Shown: positions 46,549-54,915 of the stretch, one piece after another
Numbering within the stretch: position 1 is the stretch's first letter
How the letters are laid out: each line of letters begins with the position of its first letter
Program-made: the position numbers and the translations under genes
Origin: Methanobacterium sp.
GTDB lineage: Archaea > Methanobacteriota > Methanobacteria > Methanobacteriales > Methanobacteriaceae
DNA: 64,000 nt
Assembly: GCA_015661405.1 (NCBI GenBank)
Contig: JACWMK010000004.1
Span: 1 to 64,000 of the forward strand
Direction of reading: 5' to 3'
Notes under the pieces: generated by a model
Seen by the model: the letters and a program-made list of their open reading frames with translations, nothing else
The model's database searches: none
Told to the model about the DNA's origin: nothing

Positions 46549-47283
46549 ATTGAAGTTATAGCACCCATGGCAGGTATAACTGATGGAAAATTCTGCAGTG
46601 AACTAGCCCCCCAAGGTTTTGATATGGTGACTATTGGAGGTTACAACGCAGATGAGAGAACTATAAATGCCGGGCGTATGATTATCCGAAGAGGTAGAGC
46701 AGAATTTAATATTCCAGAAACAGAGTTAATAAACCATATAAAACAACAAATCATTATAATTAAAGATCAAACAGATTGGAATGGTAAAGTATCTGTTAAT
46801 ATCCGAGCCACTACACCCGAACCAATAATTGAAATTTCAAAATTGAACGGTGTGGATGTGGTGGAAATAAATGCCCACTGCCAACAACCCGAAATAGTGG
46901 ATTTAAAATGTGGACAGGCGTTGCTCATGGAACCTGATTTGTTAAATAAATTTACTGAAAAAGTTGTAAAAAACTCTGCTTGTAAGGTTTCAGTGAAAAT
47001 ACGAGCCAACACTCCCAATACTGATATAATTACCATTTCTAAAATTGTGGAAGAATCTGGAGCTGATTTTCTACATGTGGATGCTGTGAAACCGGGATAT
47101 AAAAATGCGGATTACAAGGTAATATCTTCCATCAAAGAAAATACAGACATATTTCTAATTGGGAATAATTACATACATGACATTGAATCAGCTCGAAAGA
47201 TGATTTCTGCTGGTGCAGATGGTATATCTATGGCTCGATGTCTTAAGTCTGGAATAATACCCTTTGATCTTTCATTAATATAA
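46549..47283 (+). CDS. TIM-barrel (dihydrouridine synthase-like) protein, MJ0144 family; start uncertain
   Basis: The protein (about 244 residues) is a flavin-type TIM barrel related to tRNA-dihydrouridine synthases: APMAGITDGKFCSELAP, then VSVNIRATTP, VEINAHCQQPE (the NxxC-like catalytic loop), KVSVKIRANTPN and a phosphate-binding GADGISMARCL. Function is unknown. No ATG, GTG or TTG in frame fits the ribosome site AGGAG at 46537-46541. ATG 46567 is 25 bases from it and would cut off the first strand. The in-frame codon at the right spacing is ATT 46549 (I-E-V-I-A-P-M-A-G). A TTG one base later is out of frame and soon stops. Either ATT is the start or a base is missing after the TTG. Confidence 0.75.
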   Translation: MEVIAPMAGITDGKFCSELAPQGFDMVTIGGYNADERTINAGRMIIRRGRAEFNIPETELINHIKQQIIIIKDQTDWNGKVSVNIRATTPEPIIEISKLNGVDVVEINAHCQQPEIVDLKCGQALLMEPDLLNKFTEKVVKNSACKVSVKIRANTPNTDIITISKIVEESGADFLHVDAVKPGYKNADYKVISSIKENTDIFLIGNNYIHDIESARKMISAGADGISMARCLKSGIIPFDLSLI

Positions 47284-47468
47284 ATCTGAATAAAAATTAA
47301 ATGAATATATAAAAAAATTTTTTATAAACAAAAAAATCAAGTAGATTAACTAAAAAAATGTATGAATTAAAAATTAAGATATCAATATTATTGAGAAAGA
47401 ATCTTATATTTTATCAGTTCAAAATTAATTAGTATTTATCATAAAGTTAAAATAAAAGGATGTGTTTC

Positions 47469-49067
47469 ATGTCTTTTATAGAAATAGAAAATGTCACCAA
47501 GACGTTTAAAGGCGTAGATGTTCTGAAAAACATTAACATGAACATAGAGGAAGGAAATGTTTTAGGTATTTTAGGAAGAAGCGGTGCTGGAAAGTCTGTT
47601 TTAATAAATATGCTACGAGGAATGCAAGATTACAAACCAGATAAAGGAAAAATCTTTTATAATGTGGCCTTATGCCCAGATTGTAGAATTGTAGACGCAC
47701 CTTCACGCGCCGGGAAAACTTGTAGTATCTGTGGATGCGAATTTGAACCATATAAAGTGGATTTCTGGAATTGTGAACGACTACTATTCACAGCTATAAA
47801 AAGAAGAATATCCATAATGCTTCAAAGAACTTTCGCCCTCTACGAGGACGATACTGTAATTGATAATGTAATTAAATCCATCAGCGGACACGATGAAGAC
47901 GAAAGCACAAATATGGCCATAGATCTTATTGACACAGTCCAAATGAACCATCGTATTACACACATCGCCCGAGACCTTAGTGGTGGAGAAAAACAAAGAG
48001 TAGTATTAGCCAGACAAATGGCAAAAGAACCTATGCTATTCTTAGCAGACGAACCCACTGGAACACTAGACCCCAAAACAGCAGAACTAATACATCAAGC
48101 TCTTCTAGAAGGAGTAAAACAAAAAGGCACAACCATGATTATCACCTCACACTGGCCCGAAGTGATGAAAAAACTCTCTGACCATGTAATATGGCTAGAA
48201 AAAGGAGAAATCATAGAAGAAGGTAATCCCACAGTAGTTGTACAGAAATTCCTAGATCAGGTGCCTCTACCTGAAAAACGGGACGTAATTAAAATCGGCG
48301 GCCCTATAATTAAACTGGAAGGAGTTAAAAAATATTATTACTCAATAGAAAGGGGTGTAGTGAAGGCTGTCGATGATGTAAGTTTTGAAGTCGATGAAGG
48401 AGAAATATTCGGTGTAGTAGGTTTAAGTGGTGCTGGTAAAACCACCCTATCTAGAATACTTTATGGTTTAACCGACCCAAGCAACGGAAGTATAGCTGTT
48501 AAACTGGGAGATAACTGGATAGACATGACTCAAAAAGGATTCATTGGAAGAGGTAGAGTGAAACCTTACTTGGGAATACTTCACCAAGAATACAGTCTCT
48601 ATCCTCATCGAAATGTGTTGGGAAATCTCACTATAGCTATAAGTCTAGAACTTCCAGCAGAATTTGCTAAAATGAAAGCATTATATGTGCTTAAAGCAGT
48701 TGGTTTTGATGAAGAATATGCTGATAATTTATTAACTAAATATCCTGATGAATTAAGTGGTGGAGAGCGTCATCGGGTAGCTTTAGCTCAAGTACTGATA
48801 AAAGAACCTAATATCATAATCTTAGATGAACCCACAGGAACTATGGATCCTATAACCCGTGTTCAAGTAACTGATTCTATAAGAAAAGCACGTGAAGATC
48901 TTAACCAAACTTTCCTTATAATAAGTCATGATATGGATTTTGTACTGGAAGTCTGCGACCGAGCTGCATTAATGAGAGGGGGAAAAATCCTAAGGATTGG
49001 AGAGCCACAAAATATAGTAGAGGACTTAACACCCAAAGAGAAAAATAAGATGTTTACGGAGGAATAG
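47469..49067 (+). CDS. atwA: methyl-coenzyme M reductase activation component A2 (double ABC ATPase)
   Basis: The 532-residue cytoplasmic protein supports ATP-dependent reductive activation of methyl-CoM reductase (Ni of F430 to Ni(I)). Two ABC domains are present. The first has Walker A GRSGAGKS at 36-43, an inserted cysteine cluster C69/C72...C85/C88/C90 (CPDC, CSICGC), LSGGEKQR at 170-177 and FLADEPTGTL. The second has GLSGAGKT, LSGGERHR and IILDEPTGTM. No membrane partner exists, as expected for A2. ATG 47469 is the start because AAAGGA lies 9 bases upstream; ATG 47460 abuts that site. The methanogenesis marker 9 gene starts one base after its stop. Confidence 0.95.
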   Translation: MSFIEIENVTKTFKGVDVLKNINMNIEEGNVLGILGRSGAGKSVLINMLRGMQDYKPDKGKIFYNVALCPDCRIVDAPSRAGKTCSICGCEFEPYKVDFWNCERLLFTAIKRRISIMLQRTFALYEDDTVIDNVIKSISGHDEDESTNMAIDLIDTVQMNHRITHIARDLSGGEKQRVVLARQMAKEPMLFLADEPTGTLDPKTAELIHQALLEGVKQKGTTMIITSHWPEVMKKLSDHVIWLEKGEIIEEGNPTVVVQKFLDQVPLPEKRDVIKIGGPIIKLEGVKKYYYSIERGVVKAVDDVSFEVDEGEIFGVVGLSGAGKTTLSRILYGLTDPSNGSIAVKLGDNWIDMTQKGFIGRGRVKPYLGILHQEYSLYPHRNVLGNLTIAISLELPAEFAKMKALYVLKAVGFDEEYADNLLTKYPDELSGGERHRVALAQVLIKEPNIIILDEPTGTMDPITRVQVTDSIRKAREDLNQTFLIISHDMDFVLEVCDRAALMRGGKILRIGEPQNIVEDLTPKEKNKMFTEE

Positions 49068-49068
49068 A

Positions 49069-49545
49069 ATGGAGTGGGAAGATTCACCATCACATGTATG
49101 CAGGGGAGGTGATAAAAGAGCTTTAGCATTTTGTTGTCCACCAGTAAAACCCTGTCCCATATTATATGCTTTGGAAGACGCTAAACTCACACCTCAAGAT
49201 TATATTAATATAAAAGAAAAATTTGGAGAAAAAAGTAGATTAGGCCACGGTGAAGGAACTTGTTTCGGATCCTTGGTATGGTGCTGTAAGCCATCTAAAC
49301 CATGTCCATTAAGGGATATGTTAATGAAAAGAATTGATATGAGTGAAGATGAATATATGCAGCTTAAAAAATTATTATCCGAAGAATTAGTTGGATTATC
49401 TAATTCATCTATAACTGAAGGTGTTAAAGCTTTATCGGAAACTTTCCAAGTTTCTGAAGAAGAAGCCGATAAGATTTTACAGGAATGCGGTAATGATCTT
49501 AAAACAGCTATCAAGATTTTACGAATGAAAAACTTGGAGTTATAA
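49069..49545 (+). CDS. methanogenesis marker protein 9
   Basis: The 158-residue protein is Cys-rich and confined to methanogens in family terms. Visible are CRGGDKRALAFCCPPVKPCP near 11-30, and a second half-repeat, CFGSLVWCCKPSKPCPLRD near 64-82, so the two halves share a CC-xP-x3-CP pattern that could hold an iron-sulfur cluster. The C-terminus (about 105-158) is a UBA-like helical domain, EEEADKILQECGNDLKTAI. It starts 1 base after atwA and stops 3 bases before the precorrin-2 dehydrogenase gene. Role unknown; position suggests a link to F430 or MCR maturation. Confidence 0.85.
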   Translation: MEWEDSPSHVCRGGDKRALAFCCPPVKPCPILYALEDAKLTPQDYINIKEKFGEKSRLGHGEGTCFGSLVWCCKPSKPCPLRDMLMKRIDMSEDEYMQLKKLLSEELVGLSNSSITEGVKALSETFQVSEEEADKILQECGNDLKTAIKILRMKNLEL

Positions 49546-49548
49546 ATA

Positions 49549-50175
49549 ATGAGTTTGACACCACTCTTCCTGGAAATGAATGATAAAAATGTTTTAATTG
49601 CAGGATCAGGAGAAGTGGGGACGAGGAGAGCTATAAGATTCTTAGAATCAGGTGCCAATGTAATTTTATTAGGATCAATGCTTCCAATAGAATTATTAAA
49701 ATTAGGAGCATCTTTAAAACCTATGAATGAAGCTGAAGAATGTGTCAAATGGGCTGATCTTGTGGTATTAGCTACGGGGGATACACAGTTAAATCAGCGT
49801 CTGTCAAATCTTGCAAAGGGAAAATTATTGAATAGAGCAGACCACCCGGTGAAAGGTGATATTATTGTACCGTCGTCTTTTTTTATAGGAGATGTTCAAA
49901 TATGTATATTCACTCAAGGTAAAAGTCCATTAATGGCTCGAGAGTTAAGAAAAAGAATAGAGAAAATAATAACAAAAGATGATATTCTACAAATAGAACT
50001 TCAAGATTTTACCCGTAAATTACTAAAAAATGAAGTGAAAGACCAGAAGAAAAGAAAATATTATTTAAGTCATATTTTAAAGGATGAAAAAATTAAAGAG
50101 CTGCTAAAAGAAGGGAAACTAGTAAACGCCAAAACATACGTTGATAATTTTTTAAGAAAATCCTTAAATCTTTAA
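49549..50175 (+). CDS. precorrin-2 dehydrogenase (siroheme/F430 pathway)
   Basis: The 208-residue protein matches the N-terminal NAD-binding part of siroheme synthase: PLFLEMNDKNVLIAGSGEVG with the GxGxxG loop, ESGANVILLGS, then a DLVVLATGDTQLNQRLSNLAK segment and NRADHPVKGDIIVPSSF. It oxidises precorrin-2 to sirohydrochlorin, precursor of siroheme and of the nickel cofactor F430. The methyltransferase and chelatase parts of bacterial CysG are absent. It follows mmp9 by 3 bases and precedes hemA by 19 bases. Confidence 0.92.
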   Translation: MSLTPLFLEMNDKNVLIAGSGEVGTRRAIRFLESGANVILLGSMLPIELLKLGASLKPMNEAEECVKWADLVVLATGDTQLNQRLSNLAKGKLLNRADHPVKGDIIVPSSFFIGDVQICIFTQGKSPLMARELRKRIEKIITKDDILQIELQDFTRKLLKNEVKDQKKRKYYLSHILKDEKIKELLKEGKLVNAKTYVDNFLRKSLNL

Positions 50176-50194
50176 AGTATTCGGGGTTAATATA

Positions 50195-51409
50195 ATGATT
50201 CTGAATGTAAGAGTGGATCATCAGACAGCAGATATAGCTCAGATAGAAAGATTAACCCGGGAATTAGACATTATTTCTCGCGAAATCCAAGGAAAATTTG
50301 GTATCCACGAATATCTATACCTAAAAACATGTAACCGAGCTGAAGTTTATATGATTTTAGACAAGTTAAAGGAAGATGATATATCCTTGGATCTATCAAA
50401 TTTCGTAGTTGAAACAGATAAAGATGCATTACGGCACCTTTTACGATTATCATCAGGATTAGAGTCAATGATAATTGGTGAAGACCAAATATTGGGACAA
50501 ATAAAAAATGCTAGAAAAAAAGGTCTGAAAGATGGTTGTATGGGACCCATTTTAAGAACTATTTTTACTAAGGCAGTGCATGTGGGGCAAGTAGTAAGGA
50601 AAAACACTAGCATAAATCAAGGGTCAACATCCATTGGAACTGCAGCAGTGAAGCTCGCTGAATCCGTACATGGAGATTTAAAATGTAAAAAAGTGTTGGT
50701 TATCGGTGCCGGTAAAATGGGCACTCTGGTAGCTAAGGCGCTTGTAGAAAAGAAACTTAAAGCTATAGTTGTGGCTAATCGGACTTATAAGAGTGCTGTT
50801 AAATTAGCCTGTGAATTAAATGGATGTGCTATTCACTTCGACAGGCTTCATGAAGCCATGAGAGATGCTGATGTAGTTATAAGTGCAACTGGAGCACCCC
50901 ACCACATATTAACATACAAAGAAGTTGGAGAGTTTGTTCCTGTTGAGAATCTTTCCAAGTTAGTGATGGTGGATATTGCTAATCCAAGAGATATTGATGA
51001 AAATGTGAAAGAATTAGGTGTTAAACTATTCAATATGGATGATTTAAGGTTTATAGCTGATGAAAATCTTAAAATGAGGAAAGCAGAGGTTTCTGATGCG
51101 GAAAGGATCGTAGAGGATGAACTGGAACTTTTGGAAAAATCATTAAAACGTCTGGAAGTTGAGCCAATTATATCGCATATACGGGCTAGTGCTGAAGAAA
51201 TAAGACAGAAAGAAATAATTAGAGCGCTGAAAATGTTGGGAGACCTTAATGGTAAAGAAAAGATAGTTAATGATTTGACCCAAGTAGTGGTAGATCGTGT
51301 CTTTTGTGATATAATTAAAAATATAAGGAATGCTGCTGAAAAAGACGACATAATGGTTATGAAAGCCATTGAAACTATTTTCTCAGAAGATAATAATGAG
51401 AGATCATAA
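50195..51409 (+). CDS. hemA: glutamyl-tRNA reductase
   Basis: The 404-residue enzyme reduces glutamyl-tRNA to glutamate-1-semialdehyde, the first committed tetrapyrrole step. Catalytic Cys46 lies in YLKTCNRAEVY. Other landmarks are SGLESMIIGEDQILGQIKNA, the NADPH fold with VLVIGAGKMG, and SATGAPHHIL. A C-terminal dimerisation helix follows. It ends a compact plus-strand run with atwA, mmp9 and precorrin-2 dehydrogenase. Confidence 0.97.
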   Translation: MILNVRVDHQTADIAQIERLTRELDIISREIQGKFGIHEYLYLKTCNRAEVYMILDKLKEDDISLDLSNFVVETDKDALRHLLRLSSGLESMIIGEDQILGQIKNARKKGLKDGCMGPILRTIFTKAVHVGQVVRKNTSINQGSTSIGTAAVKLAESVHGDLKCKKVLVIGAGKMGTLVAKALVEKKLKAIVVANRTYKSAVKLACELNGCAIHFDRLHEAMRDADVVISATGAPHHILTYKEVGEFVPVENLSKLVMVDIANPRDIDENVKELGVKLFNMDDLRFIADENLKMRKAEVSDAERIVEDELELLEKSLKRLEVEPIISHIRASAEEIRQKEIIRALKMLGDLNGKEKIVNDLTQVVVDRVFCDIIKNIRNAAEKDDIMVMKAIETIFSEDNNERS

Positions 51410-51581
51410 AGTAAATATTAATTTTATTATTATTGCTTTAAAATTATCAATAATAACTAATTAAGTACTAGTATCGTTCTAATAATATTTTTGTTTCTTA
51501 AATATTTTGATTTTATATTAAAAAAATGTTTAATGATAGATTTAATCGAAATTAACAAAAAAAGAAAAAAATTAAATATAA

Positions 51582-52703
51582 TTAAGCAAACATTCCTTTT
51601 GGCTGATCATTATCCTTTTTTAGTTGTTTTAATGCATATTTAATTTGGTCCCATGTTATTAAATCTACATCCTCATAGATAGCCTTATGTAAAGCTACTT
51701 TTAAAACACGATCTTTAATATCCCTTCCAGACATTCCTTTAGTATAATTAACCAATTTTTTAAGGTCAAATTCAATCGGAAGGGGTAATGATTTCACGTA
51801 AAGCTTAATTATAGCTGATCTCTCTTCATCATTAGGTAATGTGAATTCTATTTCCTCTTCAAATCTGCTTTTTATAGCGAAATCTAGGAGATGAGGATTA
51901 TTAGTGGCACCTATAGTCACCACTCCCTTATTATAGTCTATTCCATCCATTTCAGTGAGTAATGCGTTAACTACTTCAGATACGTCTCCTCTAAGTGATT
52001 GGTATTTTCTATCCAGACCTATGGCATCTATTTCATCTATGAATATTACCGAAGGGGCTGTGATGGATGCTGCTTCAAATAATTCATGTATTTGCCTAGC
52101 TCCGTCCCCTACATGCTCACCTATCAAACGGGTAGCTTTTATGAGGAATAACGGCACATTAAGCTCGTTAGATAAGGATTTAGCAAGCATGGTCTTCCCG
52201 GTTCCAGGTGTACCGTGGAACAGTACATTACGCGGCGCCCATTCACCAAAGTGCGACGGATCTTGCAAATACTTCATAATGATTTTACATTTAGTTTTAG
52301 CCCGTTCCTGTCCAATAACATCCTCCAACTTAATATTACTTTCCAGTCTCCTTATTTCATTAGATTCTTCAATTTCCATTAGTACTATAGAAGTTTGTTC
52401 TGTTATCTCAGAGTTATCTGGATTGGCTTTTATAATCTTGAAGGCATAATCAGGTAATAATTTCTGATCAAAAATAAATGAACCCTCATTTACCGTAAAT
52501 CCTTCCCATTGTTCTCGGGCATAGAGTTCAAAGAGTTCTTTATTAAAAATTTCTATTTTAGGATTCTCCACCAAGTTACAAAGAAAAGGGTAACCAATAG
52601 GTTGAAGAACAACTAATTTAGCTTCATTTTTAGGTTTTTCAGGGATTCTTGAAGTCTTTTTATCTGATATAATTGGATCGGAGATTATATTGTTAAATTT
52701 CAC
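51582..52703 (-). CDS. AAA ATPase, archaeal family of unknown substrate
   Basis: The 373-residue protein has a novel N-terminal part (1-120) and one AAA module resembling those of FtsH and proteasome-activating nucleotidases: Walker A HGTPGTGKT at 163-171, Walker B VIFIDEIDA at 219-227, sensor 1 TIGATNNP, and arginine-finger region IKSRFEEEIEF, ending with helices GMSGRDIKDRVLKVALH. No protease domain or membrane helix is present. The N-terminal domain lacks the coiled coil of PAN, so it is not the proteasomal ATPase. Likely a remodelling ATPase. Confidence 0.88.
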   Translation of the reverse strand: MKFNNIISDPIISDKKTSRIPEKPKNEAKLVVLQPIGYPFLCNLVENPKIEIFNKELFELYAREQWEGFTVNEGSFIFDQKLLPDYAFKIIKANPDNSEITEQTSIVLMEIEESNEIRRLESNIKLEDVIGQERAKTKCKIIMKYLQDPSHFGEWAPRNVLFHGTPGTGKTMLAKSLSNELNVPLFLIKATRLIGEHVGDGARQIHELFEAASITAPSVIFIDEIDAIGLDRKYQSLRGDVSEVVNALLTEMDGIDYNKGVVTIGATNNPHLLDFAIKSRFEEEIEFTLPNDEERSAIIKLYVKSLPLPIEFDLKKLVNYTKGMSGRDIKDRVLKVALHKAIYEDVDLITWDQIKYALKQLKKDNDQPKGMFA

Positions 52704-52824
52704 TAGGTAATCACCACTAATAATTTTTTAATCATAAACATATATACTTTGGGCCTAAAAAAAACATACAAAATTTGAAAAATTATTTTGTTAACCCTGA
52801 ATAAAAAAAGATCATATGAATTAA

Positions 52825-53673
52825 TTAATTTTTAATAATATTATTATAAATCTTCTGCATTACTAGAGCATCCTCATCTAATCTGGGAGTTTCACAGATT
52901 ACAGTTACATTCCAACCTACTTCTGCAATTTCTTCAAGAAGTGGTTCTAATGGAGGCCCATAATCATCCTCAAAAAGAGCATGATGTCTTCTCTCACCTT
53001 TATCCGTGAATTCTATGCTTGTAAAGTGACTATGAATTGATTTTAAACCTAACTCATTTTCTAATTTCTCAAATATTATCCTATAATCTTCTTTATTTTT
53101 TATTCCTCCACCGGATCTAGCATGCAAATGTGCAAAGTCTATTGTAGGAGTAAAGTTTTCATGTGTCCTGCATATCTCTATAATCTCCTCTAGACTACCA
53201 AGCTGTGATTTTTTACCAGTTGTCTCAGGTGCGAAAGTATAATTAGAAACACCAATTGAGCTTAATTTCTCATTTAAAATATTAACAGCACCGTGAAGCT
53301 TCACCATGGCATCTTTGGGTGTATATTTAGTATAAAATCCTGGATGAAAGACAATCCTGTAAGCATCCATCCATTCAGCTGCTTTAGCTGACTGAATTAA
53401 TCTTTGGATGGATCTCTCGATTACATCCTCTTTATTCGATGATAAATTGATGTAGTAAGGTGCATGCATTGAAATCCTTACATCATTTACTTTAGAGTTT
53501 TTTTTAAGCTTTAATGCTGATTGTTTAGAAATACGCACCCCATATGTAGCCTGATATTCATATGCATCTAATCCTCTTCTATGTATATAATTACAAACAT
53601 TTACAGTTTCACCCCTATATCCTAAAGGATTTCCTGCAGGGCCGAATCTAACATTAGATAACAATTTAACCAC
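52825..53673 (-). CDS. nfo: endonuclease IV-family AP endonuclease
   Basis: The 282-residue TIM barrel resembles endonuclease IV. Metal-binding positions are recognisable in RISMHAPYYINLSS, RIVFHPGFYT, TFAPETTGKKSQLGSLEE, PTIDFAHLHARSGGG, SIHSHFTSIEFTDKGERRHH and VICETPRLDEDAL. It would cut DNA 5' of abasic sites. Length is typical. The second DNA-repair gene, exonuclease III, lies 5 kb away. Its neighbour on the upstream side is a 240-base gap. Confidence 0.9.
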   Translation of the reverse strand: MVKLLSNVRFGPAGNPLGYRGETVNVCNYIHRRGLDAYEYQATYGVRISKQSALKLKKNSKVNDVRISMHAPYYINLSSNKEDVIERSIQRLIQSAKAAEWMDAYRIVFHPGFYTKYTPKDAMVKLHGAVNILNEKLSSIGVSNYTFAPETTGKKSQLGSLEEIIEICRTHENFTPTIDFAHLHARSGGGIKNKEDYRIIFEKLENELGLKSIHSHFTSIEFTDKGERRHHALFEDDYGPPLEPLLEEIAEVGWNVTVICETPRLDEDALVMQKIYNNIIKN

Positions 53674-53912
53674 GATTAATATGCTAAACGAATAAAATTC
53701 AAAAGTTAATTATTCACAGAAATAAAATTTAGAAGTAATTAAGTTCAAAATTGCATTAAAATATTTAATAATTTATCACTTTAAACTGGATTTTATTCCA
53801 AAATCTATATTTTTCCGAAAAACTTTAGATTTCACAGAATTTATAATCAATCATAACTATGAAAATACAAATTCTGTTTAGTTATAATTTAATTTTATAA
53901 AAGATAAATGTT

Positions 53913-54833
53913 TTATTTTTTCCTTATTTGGATGTCTTGATATGCAGATAATGCAGCTACCGCCCCTTCAGAACATGCAATCAACCATTGATTGTTTCCG
54001 ATAGTTACGTCACCAGCAGCATAAACACGAGGAAGGTTCGTTCTTTGACCTTTATCTGTAATTATATATCCACCACGCTCATCAATTTCTATCCCCATAT
54101 CATAGGCCAACTGATTAGATGGTATTTCACCAACAGCTACAAACACACCATCTGTAACAACTTCTTCTTCTTTCCCTGTTTTATTATTACATAAAACTGC
54201 ACTTTGCACCAGTTGATCACCTTTAATCTTCTTTAACTCAGAATTCCATATAATGGGTATATCCTTATCTTCTAAAAGCCTCTGCAGATAAATTTCTGCC
54301 CTAAGTTCACTTCTACGGTGAACCATAGCCACTAAAACTCCTATACTATCCAAATAGATCGCCTGCTGCGCTGCACTATTCCCTCCGCCAACGACAAGTA
54401 CTCTACGACCAACAAATAATGGCCCATCACAGGTAGCACAGTAAGAAACTCCGCGCCCTAAGAATTCAGCTTCACCAGGAACATTAAGAAATCTATGCTT
54501 ACTACCTGTAGCTAATATGACGGATTTAGACATGTAATTTCCCTTAGAAGTGGATATTTTCAGTAACTCTTCATTGTATTCCACTTTCTTAACTTCCTCC
54601 AATTCTTTTATTTCTGCATGCCTCATAGTTTGAGTTTTCATAAGCTCTATCAATTTTCTTCCAGATATCATATCAAAACCAGGATAGTTTTCCATGAGTG
54701 GCACCATCAATCCAGTTCCACCGACTAATGCCTTCTCCAAAACTAGAGTCTTGAAGTTCTGTCTGCCGGAATAAATAGCTGCTGTTAATCCCGCAGGACC
54801 TGAACCTACTATCACCATATCATATTTATTCAT
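53913..54833 (-). CDS. trxB: thioredoxin reductase
   Basis: The 306-residue flavoprotein has the FAD motif GSGPAG at 10-15, the redox pair C132-A-T-C135 in SYCATCDGPLF, the second nucleotide fold VLVVGGGNSAA near 146-155 with HRRSELRAE just after, and the FAD C-terminal motif VYAAGDV. It reduces thioredoxin or glutaredoxin-like proteins. In some methanogens the close relative is an F420-dependent enzyme (DFTR); which donor this one uses cannot be read from sequence. The HRR motif fits NADPH-type enzymes. Confidence 0.94.
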   Translation of the reverse strand: MNKYDMVIVGSGPAGLTAAIYSGRQNFKTLVLEKALVGGTGLMVPLMENYPGFDMISGRKLIELMKTQTMRHAEIKELEEVKKVEYNEELLKISTSKGNYMSKSVILATGSKHRFLNVPGEAEFLGRGVSYCATCDGPLFVGRRVLVVGGGNSAAQQAIYLDSIGVLVAMVHRRSELRAEIYLQRLLEDKDIPIIWNSELKKIKGDQLVQSAVLCNNKTGKEEEVVTDGVFVAVGEIPSNQLAYDMGIEIDERGGYIITDKGQRTNLPRVYAAGDVTIGNNQWLIACSEGAVAALSAYQDIQIRKK

Positions 54834-54915
54834 ACTAGATCAATCCTTTAAATCATGACTCTATTTAAATAATAAAAGTTTACTATCTATAAATGAATTT
54901 GTCTAATTCTTTTAT

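Noticed and set aside
50848..51369. 173-codon minus-strand ORF
   Set aside because: Antisense to hemA; Ser-rich shadow composition and no supporting signals.
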